The notes: generated by a model from the letters alone, not told the origin. A DNA stretch of 64,000 bases from Ignavibacteria bacterium (GCA_016929695.1 JAFGII010000035.1:35543-99542); one strand, 5' to 3'; positions 35,004 to 44,105 are shown, counted from the first letter of the stretch. Translations and numbers: made by a program.

Positions 35004-35834
35004 ATGACAGAAGAAAAAGATTTATTAACGGAAAAACCTGGGTGTCTCGATGATACTGATTTTGAGGGATATGAACTTGTTTATGAAAGACCGTCAACAC
35101 TTACAGATACAAAATTTCATTATTGCCCGGGCTGCGGTCACAGTACTGCTCATAAACTTCTCGCCGAAGTTATTCAGGAACTTGGTATTCAGGATAAGAC
35201 TATCGGTATTGCTCCGGTCGGATGTTCTGTTTTTGCTTACGATTATGTTGATATTGACTGGCAGGAAGCGGCTCATGGACGCGCAACTGCAGTAGCAACA
35301 GGTATTAAAAGATTTTTACCGGATAAATATGTGTTTACGTATCAGGGTGACGGTGACCTTGCGGCAATCGGAACGGCTGAAACGGTTCATTGTGTTAATC
35401 GAGGCGAGAATATTCTGATAGTTTTTATTAATAATGGGGTATATGGAATGACAAGTGGACAGATGGCTCCTACTACTCTTAAGGATATGAAAACGACAAC
35501 TTCCCCCTATGGACGTGATGTTGGACATGTTGGTTATCCGATTAAAGTATCGGAATTGATTGCTCCGCTTCCGGGTGCATTTTATGTGACTCGTGTTGCG
35601 GTTCATACACCCGCTCTGGCAAGGAAGGCAAAGAAAGCATTTATGAACGGTTTTAAATATCAAAAACTTGGTATGGGTACTTCTTTTGTGGAGGTTATCT
35701 CAAATTGCCCTTCAAACTGGAAGATGACACCGGTCCAGACAATGGATTTTATGAATGACAATATGATTAAATATTATCCGCTCGGTGATGTTAAACTGCC
35801 CCCAAAGGAAGCACTTGAAAATCTTAATAAGTAA
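35004..35834 (+). CDS. korB: 2-oxoacid:ferredoxin oxidoreductase beta subunit (TPP-binding)
   Basis: A 276-residue beta subunit with the CPGCGHSTAHKLL start and the TPP/Mg motif GDGDLAAIGTAETVH followed by NNGVYGMTSGQ. Cys residues of CPGC and a downstream Cys can hold the proximal 4Fe-4S cluster. It carries the catalytic thiamine centre. The N-terminal 30 residues precede the domain. It is separated by 78 bases from korA and 76 from korC. Confidence 0.9.
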   Translation: MTEEKDLLTEKPGCLDDTDFEGYELVYERPSTLTDTKFHYCPGCGHSTAHKLLAEVIQELGIQDKTIGIAPVGCSVFAYDYVDIDWQEAAHGRATAVATGIKRFLPDKYVFTYQGDGDLAAIGTAETVHCVNRGENILIVFINNGVYGMTSGQMAPTTLKDMKTTTSPYGRDVGHVGYPIKVSELIAPLPGAFYVTRVAVHTPALARKAKKAFMNGFKYQKLGMGTSFVEVISNCPSNWKMTPVQTMDFMNDNMIKYYPLGDVKLPPKEALENLNK

Positions 35835-35848
35835 AATTTAAATCAGTT

Positions 35849-35880
35849 GTTACGTTCGCTGCGGTACTTGCCGCAGTAAC
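35849..35880 (+). promoter_or_regulatory. Intra-operon hairpin
   Basis: CTGCGG/CCGCAG (35859-35864 with 35871-35876) extended by GTTAC/GTAAC at the outer ends, between korB and korC. No T tract follows, so it may stabilise an mRNA end or separate subunit yields. Confidence 0.5.
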
Positions 35881-35910
35881 TCATTTTGTTAATATGAAAA
35901 TTAAATTATT

Positions 35911-36462
35911 ATGACAGAAGAAATTATTTTTGCAGGATTTGGAGGACAGGGAGTACTTTCAATGGGTCAGACTCTTGCTTACTCTGCAATGGTGGAGGGG
36001 AAGAATGTTTCCTGGATGCCTTCGTACGGTCCGGAAATGCGGGGCGGTACCGCAAACTGCATTACAATTGTATCGGATGAACAGATTAGTTCTCCGATAG
36101 TGTCAAAGTTTGATACAGCGGTGATTTTAAATCAGCCTTCTATGGAGAAGTTTGGAGTACAGGTGCAGCCTGGAGGGGTAATTGTATACGAATCAACAAA
36201 TATTTTGAAGGCATCCGAGAGAAAAGATATTGAGATTTATGCAATTCCTGCGGCGGAAGAGGCAAATAAATTGAATAATACAAGGATTGCTAATATGGTG
36301 CTTCTGGGAGCATATCTTGAGCGAAAGCCTATTGTAAGCATAAATTCAATAATTGAAGCACTGAAGAAAGTGCTGCCGGAGCGTTATCATCATTTGCTCG
36401 GAGTGAATAGGCAGGCACTTGAAGTGGGTGCTGCGATTATGAAAAAATTATCTGTTAAGTAA
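35911..36462 (+). CDS. korC: 2-oxoacid:ferredoxin oxidoreductase gamma subunit
   Basis: A 183-residue gamma subunit. FAGFGGQGVLSMGQTLAYSA and SWMPSYGPEMRGGTANC are the signature of this CoA-binding domain. It completes the korDABC set. A terminator hairpin with T tract follows at 36496. Confidence 0.92.
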   Translation: MTEEIIFAGFGGQGVLSMGQTLAYSAMVEGKNVSWMPSYGPEMRGGTANCITIVSDEQISSPIVSKFDTAVILNQPSMEKFGVQVQPGGVIVYESTNILKASERKDIEIYAIPAAEEANKLNNTRIANMVLLGAYLERKPIVSINSIIEALKKVLPERYHHLLGVNRQALEVGAAIMKKLSVK

Positions 36463-36495
36463 ATTTTATTTTTTATATATTTATATTAAATTTGT

Positions 36496-36528
36496 AACCG
36501 TCCTTTTTTAAGGTACGGTTATTTTTTT
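36496..36528 (+). terminator. Intrinsic terminator after korC
   Basis: AACCGTCCTT pairs with AAGGTACGGTT (one bulge) and is followed by ATTTTTTT. A TAAATTTG (36487-36494) promoter-like motif stands directly before it, so it might also be the start of the next transcript. Confidence 0.75.
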
Positions 36529-36547
36529 GTAATTAAATTTTGTTCCT

Positions 36548-37081
36548 ATGTTAAGTAAAAACAGGGAAACTAAACAGTTTTCTTGGGAAGACCTCGGAAA
36601 TATTCAAATTGGAAGACCTAATCTCGGAAATAATGTTCCGGTAGAAATATTCAGGCTCTATCTTTATTCGATAAGAGATGTACTTGTAAAAAAATACGGA
36701 GTTGAAAATGCATCGGATTTCTTTCGTGATGCAGGAAAACTTGCCGGTATTCACTTTTGTAAAAAATATTTAAACGTAAAATCCGATTTTGATGTTTTTA
36801 TATCTGATTTACGCAAGATTTTTTTTGATTTGAAAATGGGGGATGTAAGAATTGAAAGTGTTGATTTGGAAAATTTCAATATTTTACTGACTATCGCTGA
36901 AGATCTTGATTGCTCGGGATTGCCGATTACTGAAGAAGAAATATGTGATTATGAAGAAGGATTTCTGGCGGGGGTTTTTAGGGAATATATGAAAAAAGAA
37001 TTTATTGTTAGGGAAATTGATTGCTGGGCAAATGGTGGTAGGATATGCAGGTTTAGGATAAAATATAAAACAGAATCATAA
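36548..37081 (+). CDS. V4R domain sensor protein
   Basis: A 177-residue protein matching the V4R (4-vinyl reductase) fold: GNNVPVEIFRLYLYSIRDVL, ASDFFRDAGKLAGIHF, and the C-terminal DYEEGFLAGVFREYM ... EIDCWANGGRICRF with two Cys. V4R domains bind small hydrophobic or metal-containing ligands. It is followed after 43 bases by a soluble PAS histidine kinase, so it may act as the ligand-sensing part of that system. Confidence 0.82.
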   Translation: MLSKNRETKQFSWEDLGNIQIGRPNLGNNVPVEIFRLYLYSIRDVLVKKYGVENASDFFRDAGKLAGIHFCKKYLNVKSDFDVFISDLRKIFFDLKMGDVRIESVDLENFNILLTIAEDLDCSGLPITEEEICDYEEGFLAGVFREYMKKEFIVREIDCWANGGRICRFRIKYKTES

Positions 37082-37124
37082 AACAAACAAAATAATAAAA
37101 TTTTTAATTCTTAATTGAGTATGT

Positions 37125-38645
37125 ATGGATAAAAAAGATTCTGTTATTCTGGGTAAAATTTCAAAGACTCTTGAAGACCTGATGAAGGGGAAAAATCCTT
37201 CTAAAATTAGTGATATATCTTTAAGCGAACTGGATGAAGTAATCACTACTATTAATAAATTAATTGATTTTGCAGATCAAACTCAAAAGTTTCTCTTCAC
37301 GCTTTCTAAAGGTATTCTTAATCAAAATATTCCACCGCCTGAAAATTTTCTTTCCTCACCCTTGAAGGAACTGAATTCAAGATTAATGCAGATAACTTAT
37401 CAGGCTCAGCAGGTCGCAAAAGGAGATTACACCCAGAGAATTGATTTTATGGGTGATTTTACAAATGCTTTTAATAATATGGTTGCAGCTCTTGAAGAAA
37501 AGGAAATTTCTTTGAAGGAAAGTGAAAAGGAAGCAAGACTTAATAAACAAAGACTCGAACTTGCTATTCATGCTGCAAATCTTGCATGGTGGGAGTGGGA
37601 GGTAAAAACTGACCGGCTTGATTATGATTTCAGGAGAACTGACCTTGTAGGTTATAACCTTAATGAATATCCTAAATTCGAAAAAGATGTTTACGATACT
37701 ATTCACCCGGATGATAAAGAAAAATTTGAAAAAGCTATTTCTGCACATTTAAAAGGTAAAAATCAAGAGTTCAATGTTGAATACAGAATGAAACATAAGA
37801 ATGGCTATTATATCTGGGTTCACGATAGGGGAAAAGTTACTGAATTTGATTCTTTGGGAAATCCGGCAAAAGTATCTGGCTTGATTTTTGACATTACTGA
37901 TAAAAAAGATTTCGAGGAAAAACTTATGGAATCGGAAAAAATCCTCCGGGACTCTAATACCGCTAAAGACAAATTGTTTTCTATTATCTCTCACGATTTA
38001 AGAGGTCCAATCGGTTCTATTTATCAGTTTCTTGACTATGTCTCGGTAAATCCTGAGCAGTTTTCTCAGGAAGAATTGCATGAAGTACTTTCAAATATGC
38101 GGAATACTTCAAAGGTAACTTATGAAATGCTCGATAACCTTTTACTCTGGGCAAGAAGTCAGAGTAGTAAGATTGAGTATAGACCGGATATTTTTAATTC
38201 CTTTGAAGTATTAGTTGATACAAAAAATTTTCTTGACGTTATTGCTAAAAATAAAGAGTTATCAATTAAAATTAAAGCTAAGCCCGATTTATTTGCATTC
38301 GCTGATAAAGAATCAATTAAAACCGTGTTGAGAAATTTGCTGTCTAATGCAATAAAATTCTCTCATAAAAACGGAGAAATAATCCTCGAAGCACGGAAAC
38401 TTCAGGATGAAAATAAAGTATTGTTTTCTGTTAAAGATTTCGGTGTCGGAATCCCGGAAAAAACTTTCGCTCGAATTTTTACTGTGGATGTTAAATCCTC
38501 ATCGCTCGGTACCTCCGGTGAAAAAGGCTCCGGGCTCGGTCTCCTTCTCTGTAAAGAATTTATTGATGCTAATAAAGGTTCTATTTGGGTTGAAAGTGAA
38601 AAAGATAAAGGCTCTGTCTTCTCATTCACTCTCCCCCTCCCTTGA
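37125..38645 (+). CDS. Soluble PAS-domain sensor histidine kinase
   Basis: A 506-residue kinase with no transmembrane segment. Order: HAMP-like helices (about 75-130), PAS/PAC with PAS_3 features (145-262; IHPDDKEKFEKA, VEYRMKHKNGYYIWVHDRG), HisKA with phosphoacceptor His290 in FSIISHDLRGP, and HATPase (NLLSNAIKFS, DFGVGIP, GEKGSGLGLLL). No response regulator is adjacent. With the V4R gene upstream, it is likely a cytosolic two-protein sensor. Confidence 0.92.
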   Translation: MDKKDSVILGKISKTLEDLMKGKNPSKISDISLSELDEVITTINKLIDFADQTQKFLFTLSKGILNQNIPPPENFLSSPLKELNSRLMQITYQAQQVAKGDYTQRIDFMGDFTNAFNNMVAALEEKEISLKESEKEARLNKQRLELAIHAANLAWWEWEVKTDRLDYDFRRTDLVGYNLNEYPKFEKDVYDTIHPDDKEKFEKAISAHLKGKNQEFNVEYRMKHKNGYYIWVHDRGKVTEFDSLGNPAKVSGLIFDITDKKDFEEKLMESEKILRDSNTAKDKLFSIISHDLRGPIGSIYQFLDYVSVNPEQFSQEELHEVLSNMRNTSKVTYEMLDNLLLWARSQSSKIEYRPDIFNSFEVLVDTKNFLDVIAKNKELSIKIKAKPDLFAFADKESIKTVLRNLLSNAIKFSHKNGEIILEARKLQDENKVLFSVKDFGVGIPEKTFARIFTVDVKSSSLGTSGEKGSGLGLLLCKEFIDANKGSIWVESEKDKGSVFSFTLPLP

Positions 38646-38866
38646 GTATCGTTAAAAAATGTTTGTTCTCTGTTTGACAATTAACAATGTTCATCTAACA
38701 TTTAAACTTGTGTCCCTTAGTATAATTCTCCCTGTTCTTAACGGTAAAATATATTTCTGCTTATTTTTCCTGATTTTTCCGTCTCAATCTGTATTTAATC
38801 AGTGTAGTCCGTATTTTTGACACATTATGTTTTTTTTATTACATTTCTTAAAAAGACAAATTCCCC

Positions 38867-38874
38867 TATCTTTG
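38867..38874 (+). promoter_or_regulatory. Candidate -7 promoter element for thyX
   Basis: TATCTTTG matches TAnnTTTG and lies 10 bases before the thyX ATG; a TTTC 19 bases upstream is a weak -33. This implies a very short leader. Confidence 0.45.
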
Positions 38875-38884
38875 AATAAAAATA

Positions 38885-39586
38885 ATGCGTAAAGAAGTAC
38901 TCGACAAAGGATTTATCGAACTTATTGATCACCTCGGAAATGATTTAACAGTAGCAAACTCAGCCCGCGTGTCATTCGGAAAAAGAAAAACTGTTTATGA
39001 CGAAAAAGATAGAATTCTCGTAAAATATCTTGCGGAAAATAAACATTATTCACCCTTCAGGCATCTTATCGTTCAGTTTCATATCAAAGCCCCCGAGTTT
39101 GTAATGCGTCAGTGGTATAAGCACGTAGTCGGCATCGAAACAACTTCAAGTTATCCCACAAAAGACCATGCTTGGAATGAAGTCAGTGGTAGATATGTTC
39201 CTGTAAATGATTTTTATATTCCCGCTAACTGGCGTAAACAATCCGAAGATAATAAACAGGCATCAGAAGGTCTTATAGAAAATCAGAATGAAGCAAATGA
39301 AATTTTTAATGAAACAATGAGTTCTCTTCTCGACTCATACAAAAAATTACTTGATCTCGGCATCGCAAAAGAACAAGCAAGAATATTCTTACCGTTAAAT
39401 CAGTATTCCGAAATATATTGGACCGCTTCTTTTCAGGCAATTATGAATTTTATTTCTTTAAGAGATGATGTTCACGCCCAGTGGGAAATACGCGAATATT
39501 CACTCGCCATAAAAGATATTATGATGGAATTATACCCCGAAACTTCAAAAATCTGGTTCGATGTTACCTCTCATTTAAAACAATAA
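38885..39586 (+). CDS. thyX: Flavin-dependent thymidylate synthase
   Basis: A 233-residue ThyX. The conserved FRHLIVQFHIKAPEFVMRQW and WNEVSGRYV segments are present. The standard RHRxxSxNxxSxRY motif is changed: RQWYKH (75-80) is followed by an insertion of about 15 residues, then WNEVSGRY (97-104). The enzyme methylates dUMP with FAD and methylene-tetrahydrofolate. The insertion also occurs in some Bacteroidetes and phage ThyX, as far as I recall. No thyA is seen here. Confidence 0.92.
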   Translation: MRKEVLDKGFIELIDHLGNDLTVANSARVSFGKRKTVYDEKDRILVKYLAENKHYSPFRHLIVQFHIKAPEFVMRQWYKHVVGIETTSSYPTKDHAWNEVSGRYVPVNDFYIPANWRKQSEDNKQASEGLIENQNEANEIFNETMSSLLDSYKKLLDLGIAKEQARIFLPLNQYSEIYWTASFQAIMNFISLRDDVHAQWEIREYSLAIKDIMMELYPETSKIWFDVTSHLKQ

Positions 39587-39640
39587 AACAAATATAGTTT
39601 ACTTACAGAGTTACTACAAAATCTTAAAAATATAGTACTT

Positions 39641-39667
39641 GTCATCCCGAACTTGTTTCGGCATCTC
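39641..39667. repeat. Widespread palindromic repeat GTCATCCCGAACTTG-TTTCGG
   Basis: GTCATCCCGAACTTGTTTCGG with CATCTC continues the well-known type of GTCATCC...GGGATCTC dispersed repeat; the CCGAA/TTCGG arms pair. A single copy after thyX. No terminator T tract follows. Confidence 0.55.
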
Positions 39668-39845
39668 CAATCAAAATTTAAAATTAATAATTATTTTTCG
39701 GTATTATTCTTTGTGTTCTTTATGTTGTTGCAGTAGTGTTTTATCTGTTATTTACTCTTTGTTATTTGTTGTTTACGTTGTGCCTTTATGGTTAATTTTT
39801 CATCGTATATCTCACATTTTATTCTATAACTATATTCCGCTTTTC

Positions 39846-40742
39846 TCATCGGTTGAAGAAACTGGTTATTACTGCACCTACTACATTTGGATTTTCCTTG
39901 AACCTTCTCATTGAATATTGATACCATCTCACGCCGAAAGGTATATAAACTCTCATTTTGTGTCCTTCGGCAACAATTTTATCTCTTAATTTTTCTGTAA
40001 CTCCGAGTAGCATTTGAAATTCATATTTGTCCTTGCTTAAATTTAATTCTTTGATAAGTTTTAATGATTCATTTACAAGATATTTGTCGTGTGTGGCAAT
40101 CCCGACATAAGAGTCTCTTTCAAACATAACTCTGAGTACTTTCATAAAGTTATCACGTACTTCCTGTTTTTTTTTAAATGCAATTTTTTCCGGTTCTATA
40201 TAAATCCCCTTACATAAACGAAAGTTTGTTTTGACTTCGGTAAGTTTTAGTACATCTGATTCTGACCTTCGCATATAGGACTGTAATACAATTCCAACAT
40301 TGTCAAATTTCTTTCTGCTTTCTTCAAATATTTTTATCGTTGCATCAGTAACCGATGAATCCTCCATATCAATTCTTACAAAATTATTTATTTTTTTTGC
40401 TTTCTCAAGAATTTCCATTACGAGTCCCAAACATAAATCATAATCAATCGTGAGTCCGAGCATTGTAAGTTTTATGGAGAGATTAGAGTTTAATTTGTGC
40501 TTATCAATGTATTCAAGAACTTCAAGTGATTCATTTTTTGATTGTATTGCTTCGTTTTTGTCTGCAATACTTTCCCCCAGCACATCCATTGAGGCCAAAA
40601 TATTTTTTGTATTGAGTTCCTTAACTTTCTTAACTCCATCTTCAATGTTATCCCCTGCAATATATCTGTTCGCAAAAAGTCTAATAATCTTTTTTGGAAA
40701 TATCGGTAGTATTGCTACAACTGCTTTGTTGAATGGATTCAT
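39846..40742 (-). CDS. Proline dehydrogenase
   Basis: A 298-residue single-domain PRODH barrel that oxidises proline to P5C with FAD. LSIKLTMLGLTIDY, VRIDMEDSS, RLCKGIYIEPEKIAFKKK and GVRWYQYSMRRFKENP fit the family; the RRxxENP end is the substrate-binding signature. Length agrees with monofunctional PutB/PRODH. No P5C dehydrogenase is nearby. Confidence 0.94.
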   Translation of the reverse strand: MNPFNKAVVAILPIFPKKIIRLFANRYIAGDNIEDGVKKVKELNTKNILASMDVLGESIADKNEAIQSKNESLEVLEYIDKHKLNSNLSIKLTMLGLTIDYDLCLGLVMEILEKAKKINNFVRIDMEDSSVTDATIKIFEESRKKFDNVGIVLQSYMRRSESDVLKLTEVKTNFRLCKGIYIEPEKIAFKKKQEVRDNFMKVLRVMFERDSYVGIATHDKYLVNESLKLIKELNLSKDKYEFQMLLGVTEKLRDKIVAEGHKMRVYIPFGVRWYQYSMRRFKENPNVVGAVITSFFNR

Positions 40743-40993
40743 ATGTCGGTTTTTCTATAAAAATATCTATATTTATTATATTAAAAAGTGAAAAAAATTT
40801 TACGTATCTTTTTTCTATTTCCCCTTTTTTAACAAAACCCCATCCACCCATTAACCCATTAACCCATTAACCCATCCACCCATTAACCCATTAACCCATT
40901 CACTCATTAATCCATTCACCCGTTCTCCCATTTTCCCTTTCACCCATCCGCTCATCCTTCTATATGAATAAATTCTATAACTATATTCAAAAA
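40743..40993 (+). repeat. Octamer tandem array ACCCATTA type
   Basis: From 40838 to about 40962 the sequence is built of 8-base units on CCCAT, for example ACCCATTA repeated, then TCCACCCA, CACTCATT, CACCCATC. The strand is pyrimidine-rich on plus, although both flanking genes are on minus. No gene is seen. Confidence 0.85.
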
Positions 40994-41025
40994 AAAGCCC
41001 GTCCAAAAATATCGGGACAGGCTTT
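40994..41025 (-). terminator. Intrinsic terminator after T9SS gene
   Basis: AAAGCCCGTCC pairs with GGACAGGCTTT (one mismatch); on minus a T run follows. Confidence 0.85.
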
Positions 41026-41048
41026 CAAAATAATGAGAAAAATAAACT

Positions 41049-42395
41049 TTACTTCGTAAGAATCATTTTCTTTGTTTCGCGGAAATTATCTGCGGTCAGT
41101 GTATAGTAATAAATTCCTGTTGAATAATTAGAAGCATCAAATGTAACTGCATGATTTCCTGCTTGTTTTTGTTCTGCAACAAGTGTTGTTACTTCTTCAC
41201 CAAGAATATTATATACCTTTACTGTTACATAAGCTGTTTTTGGAGTAGAATATTCAATTGTAGTTGTAGGATTAAATGGATTCGGATAATTTTGCATCAA
41301 TATAAAGTCAGATGGAATCTCATTGTTTGGGTCAATAATTCCTGTAATTTGTTCTGACAATTTATAAACCTGTCCCGTACCGGAACATGCATACCCTGTA
41401 ACAAAACCTGTAACATTATCATAGTATATGTCAAAATGGTTTACACCCGTAGCAGCCGGAAAAGTCATACTTGTCCAGGTAACGCCGTTGTTAATGCTCT
41501 TAAAGCATTGTGTTGCCGACGTTGATGAAACAATTACATAACATATCGGTTGATTTGGTACCCACTTCATTGTGCAGTATCCGGATGTAACTGAACTTGG
41601 AATTGATTGGGAAACCCACGTAGTTCCTGCATTTGTTGTTCTTGAAATTGTATTTGAGGTCGTACTCCCGGCAGCTATACCGTTAAGTTTGTCCGTACTG
41701 AATGCAAACCCGCTGATGAATCCGCTTGAACTTACTGCTCCTACTAATGTCTGATATGTCCAGTTTAAACCTGCATTTGTCGTTAATCCTACTCTTGTCG
41801 GTGCAGCATTAAGCCCAAAACCGTAGAAAAATGAATCTACTACAATAATAGAATTCTGTGCTGAGGCAGCGCCTGAAAGAGGTGGGTTTGTCACATACCA
41901 GTTATTTCCTCCGTCATGCGTTTTTGCTATCCAGTATGTTGTTCCTGTTGGTGGGTCGCTTTCTACTACTCCAAAATTTGGATTCGTTCTTGAAAAAACA
42001 ATTCCGTTAATAAATCCGGCTGTTCCGCCCGTTTGAAGAACTATTGTCCAGTTGGTCCCGCCGTTTGTCGTTTTATAAAATTTTGCATTTCCCCCGGCTC
42101 CGCCTGCCGCTCCGCCGTCACCTACAAATATTGTGTTCGCATCAACTCCCCATACACAATAAACTTCAAGAGATACGCCGCTTGTAGGTAATTGCGTAAA
42201 GGTTACACCTGCATTTGTGGAACGCCATATATATGGCACGCCGCTCGGTCCCCCGGCAACAAATACTATATTCGGTGAGGCAACCGATAAACTTGGGTAA
42301 CTGCCAACACTTGAAACTGTTCCAACTGCTGTCCACTGTGAATAACAGAAACCCGCAAGTAATAAAACTAAAAGAATTGGTAAGAATTTTTTCAT
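41049..42395 (-). CDS. Secreted Ycf48/BNR-type beta-propeller protein with T9SS sorting domain, paralogue
   Basis: A 448-residue paralogue of the 12143 protein: signal peptide (1-19, FCYSQ), RSTNAGVTF, KTTNGGTNW, LTTNAGLNW, RTTNAGTTW blades, then LMQNYPNPFNPTTTIEYS and a T9SS sorting domain ending STGIYYYTLTADNFRETKKM. AAGGAGAG lies 5-12 bases before the ATG, a strong ribosome site. Probably a surface propeller. Both copies keep the sorting domain but differ in the blades. Confidence 0.9.
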   Translation of the reverse strand: MKKFLPILLVLLLAGFCYSQWTAVGTVSSVGSYPSLSVASPNIVFVAGGPSGVPYIWRSTNAGVTFTQLPTSGVSLEVYCVWGVDANTIFVGDGGAAGGAGGNAKFYKTTNGGTNWTIVLQTGGTAGFINGIVFSRTNPNFGVVESDPPTGTTYWIAKTHDGGNNWYVTNPPLSGAASAQNSIIVVDSFFYGFGLNAAPTRVGLTTNAGLNWTYQTLVGAVSSSGFISGFAFSTDKLNGIAAGSTTSNTISRTTNAGTTWVSQSIPSSVTSGYCTMKWVPNQPICYVIVSSTSATQCFKSINNGVTWTSMTFPAATGVNHFDIYYDNVTGFVTGYACSGTGQVYKLSEQITGIIDPNNEIPSDFILMQNYPNPFNPTTTIEYSTPKTAYVTVKVYNILGEEVTTLVAEQKQAGNHAVTFDASNYSTGIYYYTLTADNFRETKKMILTK

Positions 42396-42621
42396 TATTT
42401 TCTCTCCTTGTTTAAAGTTATATATAGTTTAATAAAAATATTTATAAAAACAAAGTGTAATTTTCTTTCTTATTTTTCCAAAAATGACTGTGTTCGTTAT
42501 TATAGTCTTTTTTTATAATTTCCATATTATCTGCTTCTTTAAAATTCCTTTTTTAATTTTTCAATTCTTTTTTATTATCGAAATGGAAATTTACAACAAA
42601 ATAAATTATATTTATATAATT

Positions 42622-43308
42622 ATGAAAAATGTTATTACCCTGATTTTAATATTTGCTTTTTCTGTTTCTTTATATCTAATATCTCAAAATATTACAGATA
42701 AACCCGGTAGTAAATTTCGCATTGCCCGTCTTAAATATCCGGGCGGCGGTGATTGGTACAACGACCCCTCCGCAGAGGTCAATATGATGGATTACTTGAA
42801 AAAAAATACTTTAATAGATATGGATGAGCCCGGTTTTTACAGTATTGATATTTCATCTGATGAAATTTATAAATATCCGTTTATTATTATGACCGGACAT
42901 GGAAATATTGAACTGACAAATGAACAGGCGGCAAGATTACGAAAATATTGTGAATTAGGTGGTTTTCTTTTCGCTGATGATGATTATGGAATGGATGAAT
43001 CTTTCAGAAGAGAAATAAAAAGTGTTTTTCCCGATAAAGAATTACAGGAACTACCTTTCACTCACGAAATATACAGTAGTCATTTTAACTTCCCAGCCGG
43101 CCTTCCTAAAATCCATGAACACGACCAGAAACCTGCACAGGGATTTGGAATTTACTCGCTCGATGGAAGATTATGTGTTTATTATTGTTATGAAACAAAT
43201 ATAACGGACGGTTGGGCTGATACACAGGAACATCAGGACCCACCCGAAAAAAAAGAAGAATCTTTCAAAATGGGAACGAATGTTATTGTTTATTCTTTGA
43301 TGAATTAA
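42622..43308 (+). CDS. DUF4159 domain protein, exported
   Basis: Starting at Met 42622 (residue 47 of the longer open reading) gives a 228-residue protein with a signal peptide MKNVITLILIFAFSVSLYL. The rest, IARLKYPGGGDWYNDPSAEVN, FIIMTGHGNIELTNEQAARL, GGFLFADDDYG and GLPKIHEHD, matches DUF4159, a flavodoxin/GATase-like domain. Function unknown. The 46-residue extension at the N-terminus is a hydrophobic artefact of the AT-rich gap. Confidence 0.85.
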   Translation: MKNVITLILIFAFSVSLYLISQNITDKPGSKFRIARLKYPGGGDWYNDPSAEVNMMDYLKKNTLIDMDEPGFYSIDISSDEIYKYPFIIMTGHGNIELTNEQAARLRKYCELGGFLFADDDYGMDESFRREIKSVFPDKELQELPFTHEIYSSHFNFPAGLPKIHEHDQKPAQGFGIYSLDGRLCVYYCYETNITDGWADTQEHQDPPEKKEESFKMGTNVIVYSLMN

Positions 43309-43325
43309 ACTTTGGTTTTCTTTTA

Positions 43326-43400
43326 ACCAATCACTAAAAAACAATAACCAATCAACAATTACCAACAATCAGTCAACAACTACCAATCACTAATTACAAT
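43326..43400 (+). repeat. Heptamer-like repeat array ACCAATC type
   Basis: TAACCAATCACTAAAAAACA, then CAATTACCAACAATCAGTCA, then ACTACCAATCACTAATTAC follows a 7-base beat of CAATCA/CCAACA/ACTAAT, like the arrays in uvrC and at 58.2 kb. It overlaps the 3-prime end of a possible small minus-strand gene. Confidence 0.6.
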
Positions 43401-43550
43401 TGTTCCGAATATTGTACTTGTTAAAAGCAGTGTAAATAAAAAATGATTACGCGGACTTATTGTTGTTATGTCATATTTATCAGTATCAGCCTTTTTTATA
43501 AATCGATATGATAAAAATCCGGTGCCGGGAATTTTTATTCCCTTCTTCAT
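43380..43550 (-). CDS. Possible 56-residue small membrane protein
   Basis: An ATG at 43550 opens a 56-codon frame to a TAG at 43380. The product begins MKKGIKIPGTGFLSYRFIKK, is then basic and polar, and ends with one hydrophobic helix FLFTLLLTSTIFGTIVI followed by SDW. Its codons use A/T at wobble like neighbours. There is no clear ribosome site and the frame ends in the heptamer repeat, so it may be spurious. Confidence 0.4.
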   Translation of the reverse strand: MKKGIKIPGTGFLSYRFIKKADTDKYDITTISPRNHFLFTLLLTSTIFGTIVISDW

Positions 43551-43625
43551 ATTAATATTATAAAGATTTTAATAAATTAAAATTTTATACGTAAAACAAA
43601 TTTATATTCAATAAAGTGTTAAAAT

Positions 43626-44042
43626 ATGAAATCATATAGAAAAGAACTTTGGTTCGAAATAAAGAAAAGACGTGAACTGATTAATATAACCCCAGATATT
43701 AATCTGGCATTAAAAGAAAGTGAAATAAAAGAAGGTCTTGTCCTTGTAAATGCTATGCATATTACAGCAAGTGTTTTTATTAATGATGATGAATCCGGAT
43801 TGCATCGGGATTTTGAAGACTGGCTTGAAAAACTTGCTCCGGAAAAACCATATTCGCAATATAGACACAATGGTTTTGAAGATAATGCCGATGCTCATCT
43901 TAAAAGAACTGTTATGGGCAGGGAGGTTGTTGTTGCAGTAACAAATGGTAAACTTGATTTTGGTCCGTGGGAACAAATCTTCTATGGTGAGTTCGACGGT
44001 AAAAGAAAAAAAAGAGTTCTCGTCAAAATCATCGGTGAATAG
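43626..44042 (+). CDS. YjbQ family (UPF0047) thiamine-phosphate synthase-like protein
   Basis: A 138-residue protein of the UPF0047/YjbQ fold. [36 protein letters not shown] and [19 protein letters not shown] are family signatures; the conserved His residues sit in the metal-binding site. YjbQ shows weak secondary thiamine-phosphate synthase activity in E. coli, but the physiological role is unclear. Monocistronic. Confidence 0.92.
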   Translation: MKSYRKELWFEIKKRRELINITPDINLALKESEIKEGLVLVNAMHITASVFINDDESGLHRDFEDWLEKLAPEKPYSQYRHNGFEDNADAHLKRTVMGREVVVAVTNGKLDFGPWEQIFYGEFDGKRKKRVLVKIIGE

Positions 44043-44105
44043 AATTATGTTCTGTCCCCTGTCTGCTCATCCTCCCGTTAACTCATTCTTTTCTATGACT
44101 ATATT

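Noticed and set aside
39641..39667. Terminator for thyX
   Set aside because: The short arms have no following T run.
42484..42621. Hydrophobic N-terminal extension of DUF4159 protein
   Set aside because: A standard signal peptide starts at Met 42622; the extension is AT-rich noncoding-like.
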